Shown: in pieces, positions 11,392 to 21,608 of the stretch
How the letters are laid out: every line of letters starts with the position of its first letter
Position numbering within the stretch: position 1 is the first letter of the stretch
Source: Warburgia ugandensis
Taxonomy: Eukaryota > Streptophyta > Magnoliopsida > Canellales > Canellaceae
Length of the DNA: 64,000 nt
Direction: 5' to 3'
Assembly: GCA_035236585.1 (NCBI GenBank)
Contig: CP141135.1
Coordinates: 10,326,001-10,390,000 of the forward strand
Translations under genes and position numbers: made by a program
The notes under the pieces: generated by a model
Database searches by the model: none
Told to the model about the DNA's origin: nothing
What the model saw: only the letters and a program-made list of their open reading frames with translations

Positions 11392-12148
11392 ACTGTAGCT
11401 TATCACAAGTAAATGGGGTTTATAAGCCCTATCCCTTCTGCTTATTCAACTCATTCATCACTCCTCTCTATCATAATCTTGACCTTTCTAATATATAGCG
11501 AACAGACAGTGGCCTGTCGAACATAGTGCCACTACTTGAATGGTTTAGATCATTAAACAAACAGGGGCAACTATTACTCTTAATTTAGGATATTGGTGGA
11601 CCCATGACAAGTTGTTTTTTCTTTTTTATAAATTAAAAAAAAAATTATAAAGCAAATCACTCACGACGGATTTGTCTCTCATATTCGCATTTCACACGGC
11701 AAAGGAACAAATTCACTGATTTCATTTCCTTGCTTTTGACCATAACCTCTGTTATTATAGAGAATCCGAACAACATTCAATCCGAAAGCTTCAAATGATG
11801 GACAGCATGACAAGACACAGATGAATTTTGATTGTCTTGGGGCTCGCGAAAACTCATTTCACTGGTAGGCATTTAAGCGTATGGGTCATGGAATAAAACA
11901 TAACAAGGGAGAGACAGCAGGCTCCATCGTTTTTAGTGAAAAAAAAAAAAAAAAAAAAAAAAAACTGTTCATCTGCTAGGCCAGCCTTCCTTGTTAACAG
12001 AGAAACGGTTTAAGGTCACCAAATAACTGGGCCCCAGATGCGAAATTGTTTTTCCGTTCCCTTCTTTCTGGCTCAACCTTACATGTAAACGGAATGGCAT
12101 TGACCCATATGCCCTTAATTTTCTGATGTTTGGCTTTGACAGAGACAT
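11392..12148. other. Intergenic with poly-A run
   Basis: Contains an uninterrupted A run at about 11940-11964. A 134-residue minus-strand frame (11969-12373) covers the repeat copy at 12149-12235, has no recognisable domain and is overlapped by other frames, so it is not called as a gene. Confidence 0.45.
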
Positions 12149-12235
12149 TTTGGAAGGCATCGATGCGTTGGGCCCCCACAAGAAAACAATGTCAAGGGTG
12201 AAATAGAACCTCCCTCTTTTTCCTATCAAATCAGG
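12149..12235 (+). repeat. Dispersed direct repeat, copy 2
   Basis: Second copy of 11307-11391: tggaaggcatcgatgcgttg, then acaatgtcaa, ggtgaaatagaac and cctatcaaatcag. Confidence 0.5.
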
Positions 12236-12973
12236 GAAAGGAAAATGAAAGGTGGGATTATCTTGTGGCACCCACCATTGCCAAAATTCAATGATCTTTT
12301 TTGTCTTCATTCCTTTCTTTTTTATTATGTGGGCAGTCATTATAGAGGGACAAAAGTTAGAAAGACTCTGCAACTTCGTTCAATCCCAAGCTTTATCTAT
12401 AGTCGGAAATGGAAATGCCCTTGGGTTTGGAGGCTCATGATCTGATCGCAACTGATATTGTTTGATATTACTGTGAACTACAGAGATAGAGAGAGTGGGT
12501 GGGGGTCAACCTACGTAAGTTCATCAATGTTCCAGTTGAATCAGTATGAGATTGCTTAAACGTCTTAATCAGGCTGTGGGTGACTGTGAATGGGAATCAT
12601 TGACTAGCCTTGTGTAACGACGATCAATATGGACCCTCCTTTACACCGCATTTCGATCGGGGACCGATTGATTGGATGGAGACAGGATTCCATTAATTGG
12701 TGTCATACTTTAAGAGAGTATCATTTTCCCTTCCTTTTGCTTTACGTCATTGCTCATATTATGATTGGTCCATGCTTCCTTATGTAACTATCCAATACGC
12801 AATGCTAATGGGCTCCCTTTCCTTGATAATGGCACTTCCCTCCCTATGATGGATCTTCCTCACTTCATGTTGGAAGGCCTGTTAACAATCTAGCTATGGC
12901 TACGAGGGCGTCCGCATCTCAATGCTGCACCGGAATCTTGGATAGACACAGATTTGAGTTTCATTTTCTCAAA
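12236..12973. other. Intergenic up to the MULE
   Basis: No supported gene. A short GA tract lies at about 12482-12494. The sequence runs straight into the 9-bp target site of the Mutator-like element. Confidence 0.45.
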
Positions 12974-12982
12974 TAACTTTTA

Positions 12983-13260
12983 GGGTTTTTTGCAGATTTG
13001 CCATTATTTAATGGCATTTTTGCAGGAAAACTTAACATTTTCACGTTTTTGCAGATTTGCCATTAAATTTTCACATACTTTGCAAATTTGCCACTCCTAT
13101 TGATTTCTGCTGTATTTTCTGGCAAATTTTTTAAAATTCCAATCGTACGCCCAGCCCTATCGTTCCTTCCATCTGTGCGTGCGTAACAGAACAGAGAACT
13201 TCGTTGAAAAGGGCGAAGGCGAAGAGAGAAGAACTTCTTAGCAGCTCATGGAGGAAGCAG
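12983..13260 (+). repeat. Left terminal inverted repeat of the MULE
   Basis: Pairs with 14656-14935. The outer half is AT-rich with three short repeats of gcagatttgccatta or close variants. The inner half is more GC-rich and ends in cttagcagctcatggaggaa gcag, which the right arm also carries. Confidence 0.88.
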
Positions 13261-13261
13261 T

Positions 13262-13412
13262 CGTCATTCTCATGGAGGCTCAACTTTCCTGAGAAGGTAC
13301 TCTTGTAGACATAAAGTGGTGAAGTACTGAGATCACCATAGACCACTCCAAGACTTTGATAAGCAAGTGTTAGCCAAGTCTTGCAGGAAACTCTCTTCAA
13401 CTTCTGATTCAT
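13262..13412 (-). pseudogene. KUP/HAK/KT potassium transporter fragment in MULE
   Basis: About 50 codons on the minus strand match the first membrane segment of plant KUP/HAK/KT potassium uptake permeases, plasma-membrane or tonoplast K+ transporters. The key run is GVVYGDLSTSPLYVYKSTF, preceded by KTWLTLAYQSL and followed by SGKLSLHEND. A full transporter has about 750-850 residues in many exons; only this start piece is present. The open frame continues downstream into the left inverted repeat and upstream to a Met at 13514, but those parts do not resemble the family. The abrupt change at the repeat boundary, and its position inside a transposon, show a captured copy rather than a resident gene. 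Whether it is transcribed cannot be seen. Confidence 0.9.
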
Positions 13413-13788
13413 GGAAACCAAATACATGAAGTCAGAAAAGAAGTCGTTGCACCAGTTTCTGGGGAATTTTTTAGTAGAGAATTTTCTGACAACTTGAAAG
13501 AGAAACAGAAGCAAGGGGCAAATCTAATGTGCCTACAACCGCATGTAAAGAAGATCCATCTCAAATCTGCAAGCCAGTATTACAGCTACCAATACGAAAC
13601 AGAATTGGCATTAATCACAACCTAGAACTGGCACATGTTAAGCACTTGGCAAACATACAGTAAATCGTAGACCCATAGGAAAAAGAATAAGAACGAAAGA
13701 ATGCTGCATCAAGCCAATTAAACAAAAATTACGTGTAATCAACAAATTAGATCCTGGCTCAACCTTCAGGGTCAGATCTTTCACCCAC

Positions 13789-14509
13789 CTTCAGGATGCC
13801 ATAGGACATAGGCAGTATGCCCAGGGTCAACAATCACCTAAGCATTTAAAACAAACAATCAGCATATATTTATCGTATACTGTTTACAAATGAGCAGGTG
13901 GTCCACGACACAGAATTGCCAACAGAGGATTTACAAATTGTAGAGCTGACTCTAACACCATGGAGGGGATGACTCTATTAGAAACAGGACTGCGGAATGT
14001 TGCAAAGTCATTCTTAGGTCAAACAAAAAGCTCAATTCACCACTTCCACTCAAAAGGAGCTTTATAGAATTCCATTTCTCATAGCTACATTCGCCATTAT
14101 CTGAACTCTAACATCAACCAGAAAGCACAAGAAAGACCAACAGCCACTATTGACATTTAACTAATCCAATATAACCGCAAGGGAGATACTGGAGAAAAAT
14201 GGATTCTTCGAAACACTACAACATACTATCACAAATATACCATATTAAGTCGTAATAACGAGTTCATCTAATGATAGTTCTATACAGTAGCAGCATCTTC
14301 CAACAAACCATTAATTCTCAACATTACATGGTAGAACATTCATTCTTCTACTTCTTACCAACCCAGTTAGAAAAAGGTCGCAGTGAAAAAGAAAAAAGAT
14401 GAGAAAAATTCCCTACCTGTCGACCAGCTCCATCTTCTCTTTTCCTCCCAGTTTCCTTATTGTCTTTGGCAGTTTTCAAAGAACCTAAAAGCCCACGAGA
14501 AACTGGGCT
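13789..14509 (-). pseudogene. Second captured gene fragment, two exon-like pieces
   Basis: On the minus strand a 93-nt exon-like piece (14417-14509) follows a pyrimidine run and CTTACAG and ends CAG|GTAGGG. It reads SPVSRGLLGSLKTAKDNKET and ends in GAGRQ. A 49-nt piece (13789-13837) follows ATGCTTAG and ends GAAG|GTGGGT, reading VIVDPGHTAYVLWHPE. Joining them keeps one open frame with no stop, as expected of true exons. Further upstream, 14570-14656 holds another open stretch reading SDVDAIPSKLRGLMEFKNPS near the right inverted repeat. I do not recognise the parent gene. The splice signals and the shared strand with the potassium-transporter piece suggest a second host gene was picked up with its introns. 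Splicing and frame are inference from sequence only. Confidence 0.5.
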
Positions 14510-14655
14510 CTGTAAGCATGAAAAAAAAAAAAGGATTGGGAGAAGTGTGTTTCTAGCCTTGTTGTTTCATTGAAGGATTCTTAAACTCCATGAGCCCGCG
14601 GAGTTTGGAAGGGATGGCGTCGACGTCGCTGGGTTTGGGATCGGAAGGGAGACGG

Positions 14656-14935
14656 CTGCTTCCTCCATGAGCTGCTAAGAAGTTCTTCTTTCTTCTCCTT
14701 CGCCCTCTTCAACGAAGTTCTCTGTTCTGTTACGTTCGCACAGAGAGAAGGAACGATAGGGGTGGGGCTACGATTCGAATTTTACAAAATTTGTCGGAAA
14801 AAACAGCCGGAAATCAATCGGAGTGGCAAATATGTAAAATTTGAGAAAACTTAATGGCGAATCTGCAAAAACGTGAAAATGTTAGATTTTTTTGTAAAAA
14901 TGCCATAAAATAATAGCAAATCTGCAAAAAAATCC
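14656..14935 (-). repeat. Right terminal inverted repeat of the MULE
   Basis: Reverse complement of 12983-13260 with roughly 80% identity and a few small gaps. The inner end (14656-14680) contains the complement of gcagctcatggaggaagcag. Confidence 0.88.
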
Positions 14936-14944
14936 TAACTTTTA

Positions 14945-15883
14945 CAGTGACCTACATAACTATAGATAAATTACCCTACGTTCTAATCCTAGAGCAGGAC
15001 AAAAATCTCTCCAGCTGCGTAAATCATTGACGTGGGAAGTGCAGATGACGACAAACAGAGAGTACAGTGCAAGGAGATTATCAGAGGATGGACCAATCCC
15101 TCTCTCACGTATATATTTAGGTAAGGAAATCGAGTGGCTGATGGTTTGGTCAATCATGGTTTTGAAACTTGAGTCTGAAGTCTCTTTTGTGGAGTTCAAT
15201 AGCCTCCGAACTTTATTTAGAACTTATTATAGAGTGTAGTGACTCATATTTGCCAATACTTGGGTAGTTCCTCTCATTTTTAATCTAAACTTCTAATTCA
15301 TTAGAACATATGGAAAACAAAAAGAAGTGCATGTAGGGTTATCTAAGATGTGGCCCAGAGCATACTATATATTAAGCAGATATGGTTTTTCTTTGAACCC
15401 TTTGAAGCATATTTCTCCTTGTACCACATGACATTTTTTTCTTGAACCCTAACTTTTTCCTTGTGCCCCACTGGTATTCTTAATATGTTAATTACTTTAT
15501 ATTTTTCTTATGTTATTAGTTAAATAAATGGGGCACTAATGAATTTTCTTTATGCATGCTCTCGTTCTTAAGCTCTTAGCCACGTGGCAATGTTATCTCA
15601 ATTCTTTCAACTTCTAATTCTAATTTTTTTGTTATAAGCTAAGAAATTTTAATTCTAGTTGAATTTTTTCTTTTATTTTCAATCTGTTGAATGCTCTTTC
15701 TCAAACCTTTCCTATTTAACTTTTATTTCTAATTCAATACTCTTGTCATTTCCTTAAGAGTCATTAATCTCGCTCTCTTTGTCCTCACAACTCTTTTTCT
15801 TTGATGGAGGTATTGTTATATCTTCTAAAAGAAATTCTATAACTCTATGTATGTATCTGTTTAGATAAAATATATCTCTAACT

Positions 15884-15886
<3 letters not shown>
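14945..15886. other. AT-rich intergenic DNA
   Basis: Two overlapping frames on opposite strands at 14960-15239 have no recognisable domain. The rest is AT-rich without a familiar repeat. Confidence 0.45.

Positions 15887-15940
<54 letters not shown>
15887..15940. repeat. CT microsatellite
   Basis: Uninterrupted CT dinucleotide repeat of about 26 units. Confidence 0.97.
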
Positions 15941-16440
15941 AATTAAATTTACAAACCTTATTTTCAAACAAAAATTGGCCCCACTTAAATCAGAACTTAC
16001 TTTTCAAGAAAATAGGCCACACTTGGATCAGTGGATTACTCATTTAGGGCATGGGCAAATATACAAGTATACTTTATTGGGAAGGTTCCAATATCTACGT
16101 GTTTTCATCTAATTTCAAATCTCCACCTACCTTCTTTTAATATTTCTAAACAACACCAGCCTTTTCAGGTTTTCTATTAAGAGGCTCATCTGCCGCTTGA
16201 TACAGATTTCTATTTGGCAGATAAATTTTATTTCATAAAGGGAAAATTACCTCCATTCTTTACCATAGTGTTTTACTCAGTTGCAGTAAAAGAGTGCTGC
16301 AGCCACCGCATCACTCTTCAACATACCTTCAGAGCTGACCATTGTTTCCCATAGTATCATACAGATACAAAGTATCTCCATCTGCTCACAAAATTGCTGC
16401 CCGGGCAAAGTGGGACCATTTGAATTGAGAAAGAAATTTA
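15941..16440. other. Intergenic, no gene recognised
   Basis: No supported gene or repeat. The last ~40 bp (gctgcccgggcaaag) may be a scrap of a second SINE 3' end, which I could not confirm. Confidence 0.4.
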
Positions 16441-16604
16441 TTTGTAGAGTTGTTATCGGGTGACTTTGAGGTTATGGATTCAAGGCTTGAAAACAGCCTC
16501 TTGTAAAATGTAAGACAAGATTGCATACTATTGACCCTTGTGTTCCACCCCTTTTCTGAATTCCACATATACAGGAACTTAATGCACCAAAGCTGTCTCT
16601 TTTT
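16441..16604 (+). mobile_element. Au-type SINE, diverged
   Basis: Plus-strand order matches the family: tRNA-like start (gtagagttgttatcgggtga), box-B region (gttatggattcaaggcttga), body (aaacagcctcttgtaaaatg, gcatactattgacccttgtg), 3' block (aggaacttaatgcacc, agctgtc) and a short T run at about 16597-16604. The target duplication is not clear. Confidence 0.8.
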
Positions 16605-19574
16605 AAGTCGTCGCTAATGGCCAGTCCACCTACAAGTCCTTCATTGAACACCAAGATTTTCCAACATATTCCGTTGCTCTTGCTGCGACTATAGTCAAAT
16701 ACCAACAAGTCCATGTAGGCATCTCTCGCAGCAAAACTCGGCCATTTTGCTTTCTCTCACAATCACCCAAAACCCAAAAGGCAAAGAAGAAAAAGAAACA
16801 AAAAACAATCAATGTCTGCAAGCTCATTTCGTGAGAATGCTGGCGAGAATTGGGTCATACTGAGTGAACATGTTTTGCTATAGAGAGACGCCATTATTGT
16901 TATCCCCAATTTAAGGGTTCTGTATGGATATAGGGATGCGTCCTCTCTTTTGGTGTGTGAAACAGTGAAAGGTCGATTTAATAGACGTCGAAACCTTTTT
17001 CTCCTCTTTAACTTCAACTGCGGTCATTTTATATGCTTATAACGTACGGTAGTAAAGAAAACCCACCTGCCAACTGTTTGTTAGGGGTCTCCCTCTACGT
17101 TCTTCCTCAGAAATCCTATTTTATGTGTTGAAAGAGTATCAACTTCGGGCATTTAGGAGCTAAGTTTCAAAGAATAGTAGCCTCATCGCCCGATATTTCG
17201 ACATGGGAACGTAAGCTTGGCTACCGACCATTGACCATCACATGAGATTTGGTTTATAGTATCGCATCTTTTCGTCGTCTCAAGAAAAAACTGAACCACC
17301 GGTAGAAATTCTGTCACAAATATGACGGGAGGGGGGCTTTTGAAAGATAAGTGCTGTTTTGAAACGGGAGAAAAGAGAGCTGGGATTTCTAACCTATAAG
17401 AATTTGAGATGTAAAGAAAACTATGTAACAACTCATCTAACAGTAGCCAATCAAAGAAGAAGAAGAAGAAGCTTAACAAAGTGAACTGTCTAATAAATTG
17501 TCATAAAGAGTGTAGATGTCAATCCTCCTTTTCGTTTGTATGCCAATAAGCATGTGATCAGGTGCAAGGAAATTGCTGCAACACCAACTTTACATGCTTA
17601 ACATCTAGGTTAATAATAATAAATGGCCTTGAATGAGACCCTAGAGTTGATATGTGGGTCCTGCACAGTAGGAATGCACTTAGGTTATGACCTAGCTAGC
17701 ACCTCGAAAGGTTCATCGAACGGATATTGGGGACCCTAAAGTAAGCCCTTTTCTTAAGCATGTGCTGCCTATGAGGCTAAGGTATGGGCCTTTGGCTACG
17801 TAGGATCCGCAAAATAGGTTGAAACTTGTGGTTGCTTTAAGTGCACATGCACGCAACAAAAGTCCCTGTGCACCCCTAGTACGGGATATCACCATTTTTC
17901 ATGACTCTGATAACTTTTGCCGCCTAGAATCTTCTGGCTTAAGAATAGGAAGTTGATATATGCAGTCCTTTATTTCGATGACTTTATTCAAACACTTTTT
18001 ATTGATCCTGGGTGCTTTTTAGGAAGACACTACAGCCTTTTTGGGGGTACAAAACAAAGGAAGGGAGACATAATCGACATTTAAAACAATGCAGAGTAAA
18101 CTGCATTGTCCTTAACAGTTTTGTATACATTTGATTAAGTGAAAGGGAATCACATGTAAAATAGTGACATGCAGTCTTGGCTTGGTTGTGGGGCCTGGCG
18201 ATATGCGATTCAGATTGTTCATTTATCAAAGTGCTACACCCAAGTTTATCACCGTGGTCAAATGCCTTTTAGCCTAGTGGTGGTAGAAAAAGTTGCCTCC
18301 TACATTGACACTTCGTGGAAGATTTGAGATTAGGATGTCCTGTCAAATTTACATCCCATCTCAGCTGTTTCTTGCAGTTGAGTGGAGAATAGAAAAAGTT
18401 GTGAGGAGATGATAGTTATAAACTTTTTCTGAACCAATTAAATGTCATAGGCATCCTTTCTGAGAACAACAGGAGCTCAAGTTTTGACCCACATCGAGTA
18501 ATCTTTATTTGTTGATCCTGTCCATTAGACTTGGATACATCATTCCTTTCCATGATGAACGGATAATCCGTTTCGCGAGATGTAGTTCAACAGGAATCAG
18601 TGGTTCTAAGATCATCCAATCAAAGACAGAATCAGATGCCATGGATGGCATTGTGGACCCCTGTCAGCTTAACTGATTTGATCGGCATATAATATGGGCC
18701 CCAAGAAAGAATCTTACCAAGGAAAGATCGCTTCCCTTTCCATTTCTGAATGTCCCATGCGTTTCTTTCTTAGCAATTTTTTATGAACATAATCAAAGAG
18801 TAAGAGCAGATGCTAGTGCCTGATTAAGTAAGCAGTAGCAGACGAGTACAAAAAACATTTTGTCAGATGAAAGGGATTGCTCCAAATTGAGGCTAGCTGG
18901 GAACAGGACGCAACTCTTTGGCTCCAGACTTTGGCAATTTAAGGAAAAGGAGTGAAACAACTCCCACTCATCAACCCTGACTAAGATGCGTCAAAAGGCA
19001 CCATTAGATGGTCACACACTTGCCCACATAAATGTACTTAAATGGTGGATTTTCAATGTCCAAACTACCAGCCTTGGAAACCAGCAAATTCATTCGAAAA
19101 CTACAAGATCCCCCAAACTCTACCATTACGTCGTTTGTCACACAAACGCCCGCAAAAACCCAACCCCCAGAAACCACCATCAATTTCACTCGAGTCACCA
19201 TCAGTCTCCATTTTCAACGGGTAATACAACCAGCAAATTATATAATTACATTATCTAAAACCACGCCAAGGGCACGCTCTGTGATTGCACCACACCCCAA
19301 CTAATGAGGCCAAAACTTTCAACGGATTTTGTCATTGCCAGGCCGAAAGACAAATCCATATTCTATAAAGAATCACAAATTGATAACCATCCAAAATTTG
19401 TCGTCGATTTTCCTCCATCCACGTCACAATCGTGCCGAATTGGCGGGCCCCGGGAATAAACCAAAATTTGTCCGTAGATGTAACAGCTAGCATGGGCCCG
19501 GGGCGATGCGATGTCAGCTTCTGTAAAGTTCCGGGGCCATTCGTGAGGCCATTGCCCTAAAATTAGAAGGTGAG
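16605..19574. other. Intergenic 3' of the thaumatin-like gene
   Basis: Several 60-98-residue frames on the minus strand (16630-17017, 17183-17479, 17713-17895, 17999-18229) and a nest of frames in all phases at 18986-19304 were examined. None has a recognisable domain. The end nearest 19574 must include the 3' UTR of the thaumatin-like gene; no AATAAA signal was seen there. Confidence 0.45.
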
Positions 19575-21499
19575 CTAGAGAAGCCGCAACTGATACGATA
19601 CGGCCAAAATAGCGGCGAAGATTGCGACCGTCGGCCCGTGCTGCATGGGAATTGCGACCTGGCTCGTCCCATCGGCGCCCGTGAGGATCATGCTGCTGTT
19701 CACCAGAGGTAGCTCGGCTGCTTCCGGATGCTTCCCATGGGACGATTTCTGGCTGCAAATATCAAAAAAGAAGAGGGTCAGGAAAAAGACCTTGATGCTT
19801 GAGGACAAAAGAAAACATAAAGGTTCCTGACTTGTCACGTGCAGCGCTGGGCCTCACTGAAGAAATATTTGTGTGGGCTGCAAGATTGCCCAATGACGTT
19901 GCGTCTTTTCAGGAATACTATAAAATGGCCTGTTGAAATATTTTAGTTTGTTAGCACAGTAACGTGTTTCGGGGTCGGCGGTCACCGACGTAACGGAATA
20001 AAAAAGCGAAAAATCTCCGATGTCGAAGGAAAAAAGGACGGTGAAGAACAGAAAATTACGAACGAGGCATTGGTCTCAGAAGTGCCGGCCATTTGCCTCT
20101 GAGTTTACCAACTTTGGTTGGCCGACCAAGATGAACAGAGTTGCACCAGAGGTTAAAGTTACTAGCAGGCCCCAGATACCAATGATACAAACCGTTAGAT
20201 CAACCATTCCAATGTTTATGATTTTTCTATGCATAGATTCATGGAAGGTGTGCCTACAAACTGGGACCCAGGCAGATTAGCAAGACATGCCCCACTTCCT
20301 ACTAAGAAGCCGGTGCAAAAACTAAAATGACACTCGGACGAATACCATATTGAAACGCATTTCTTTGCAGGTAACTAAAAACCATCATCGTTGGGGGAGA
20401 GAAGCCTTGAAATAAACGAAACCACGCTGAATTCCGATGTAAGTGGCAGAGTAAAATCAATTCCCCAAAATATCTAACAAAACTATCTTAATCCGGATTT
20501 GAAATCAACGGTTGTCTCTGATTCCTAGAAAATTAAGACGCGCCGTTTTGATAAGAACGCCCTTTAGTGGCAAAATCAGATAGGTAGTAAAGCAAATTGG
20601 AAGGTGGATTGCCAACCTCTTGATGGTTGGGCAGAAGGTGATAACGTAATCCGCGGAGGAGCACGTAAAAGTGCTAGTCCCATCATCGTAGGCATAGCTG
20701 TAGGCACGAGGACACGCATGTTTAAAGAATTCGGAGTAGGACGAAGGCTTGCACGTGTTGGGATTCCCATACTCTCCACTGCAACAATACCGCGGGTCAC
20801 CGAACGCTTCACACGCGCTTTTGCAGGCTATGTTATCTCCACCTCCACTTGAATGCACCTTCAGTTCCGACGGACACGCACCGTTAAGGTCCACCAAACA
20901 TCCAGTGCTACTGCAGTTACCGGAACCAGATTGTGGGACCACCAGCATGGGCAAATTGTAGCCGTCCACGAGACTCACGTCGTAAAAATCCAGTCCCCCG
21001 CTGCCGTCGAGGGTAAACTCTGCGAGGGTGGCCGGAGGTGCCGCCCCTCTGCCAGAGCACTCCAATTTCCCCGACCCGCAGTCACCGGTGACGCAGGAAA
21101 ATTTGCCGGAAGAATCTTCTTCGCAGACAGTCCGGCCCCACATCCGGCCGGACCAATTCGTAGGCGCAGAAACAGTATTCGATTCGCCCTTCTGGAGAAC
21201 GAATCCGGTCGTTGACAACGGCGACGTGCCAGCGCTTGCAAGAATACCAGGCCAGACTGGGTGCTTGCAGTTATTTGTGAATGCAAATGAAGCTGATAAG
21301 ACACCTGCAACAACACAAAAGCCAATACCAAGTTTAAGAAAACAGGGGTTCAAATATCGGAAACAGGGGAAGGAAAGAAATGGAGTAAGAAGAAGAGATT
21401 CGAGAAACTGAGACATAGGATTTGTTGGGGTTTGGTTCTACCTGAAATGAACATAAGATGGAGAAAGATGAGAGGAAGAGCAAGAGAAAATCTGGACAT
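19575..21499 (-). CDS. Thaumatin-like protein (PR-5 family) with C-terminal hydrophobic tail
   Basis: Three exons on the minus strand: 21442-21499, 20617-21304 and 19575-19752, joined by GT-AG introns of 137 and 864 bp; phases agree (1 then 2), giving 307 residues and a TAG stop. Residues 1 to about 27 are a signal peptide (MSRFSLALPLIFLHLMFISG start), so the protein enters the secretory path. The thaumatin domain spans about 28-245, with signature GKFSCVTGDCGSGKLEC at 86-102 and 16 cysteines, enough for the eight disulfides of the family. Acidic-cleft residues fit Glu115, Asp128, Asp133 and Asp226, with Arg73 or Arg77. Exon 3 adds a polar linker and a hydrophobic end (VAIFAAILAV, about 291-300), which fits a GPI-anchored or membrane-tethered long form. 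Family members are defence and stress proteins, some with beta-glucan binding or antifungal activity; the role here is inferred. The second donor, AG|GTTGGC, is weak; if not spliced the reading ends 40 residues after the domain. Confidence 0.93.
19753..20616 (-). other. Intron 2 of the thaumatin-like gene
   Basis: Minus-strand donor AAGAG|GTTGGC and acceptor GATATTTGCAG|CCAGAA. The 864 bp contain short frames only (for example 20020-20280 on the plus strand) and no recognised repeat. Exon 3 continues in phase, which supports this intron. Confidence 0.8.
21305..21441 (-). other. Intron 1 of the thaumatin-like gene
   Basis: Minus-strand donor TCAG|GTAGAA and acceptor TGTTGTTGCAG|GTGTC. It splits Gly20 after one base and separates the signal-peptide exon from the domain exon, a common arrangement in plant thaumatin-like genes. 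Confidence 0.9.
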
Positions 21500-21601
21500 T
21501 TTGAAAGGGAAATCTCTGTTGTTCTCAGGAAACCAGATCTCTCTTTGCTATTCCTCTGTAACTGAGGCAATGAGACTTCTAAACTAAACGGTTGATGTGG
21601 G

Positions 21602-21608
21602 ATTTATA
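21602..21608 (-). promoter_or_regulatory. TATA box of the thaumatin-like gene
   Basis: TATAAAT on the minus strand within CCTATAAATCCC, about 103 bp upstream of the ATG at 21497-21499. The spacing leaves a 5' leader of roughly 70 nt. The only well-formed TATA element close to this start codon. Confidence 0.7.

Larger units (their letters stand above)
12974..14944 (-). mobile_element. Pack-MULE (non-autonomous Mutator-like element)
   Basis: A DNA transposon body of 1953 bp (12983-14935) is bounded by inverted ends of ~280 bp that begin gggttttttgcagatttgc on the left and its near-complement on the right. Both sides are flanked by the same 9 bp, taactttta (12974-12982 and 14936-14944). Nine-bp target duplications with long inverted ends are the hallmark of Mutator-like elements. 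No transposase is present, so it would need one in trans. Inside are gene pieces on the minus strand: a KUP/HAK potassium-transporter fragment (13262-13412) and a second segment with GT-AG splice sites (13789-14509). MULEs that carry host gene pieces are known as Pack-MULEs. The intact target duplication suggests the insertion itself was not rearranged; arm divergence of perhaps 20% suggests age, or arms of long standing. Confidence 0.88.

Noticed and set aside
11969-12373. 134-codon minus-strand frame
   Set aside because: Overlaps a dispersed repeat copy and competing frames; no domain.
13131-13514. Whole 127-codon frame as a potassium transporter gene
   Set aside because: Only the middle ~50 codons match; the rest is transposon end or unrelated sequence.
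20853-21411. Plus-strand frames of 118-127 codons opposite the thaumatin-like gene
   Set aside because: Antisense shadows of a GC-rich exon whose coding strand is certain.
20505-21416. Single-exon 303-codon reading of the thaumatin-like gene
   Set aside because: Its N-terminus and C-terminus come from introns; the three-exon model gives a proper signal peptide, matching phases and a typical tail.
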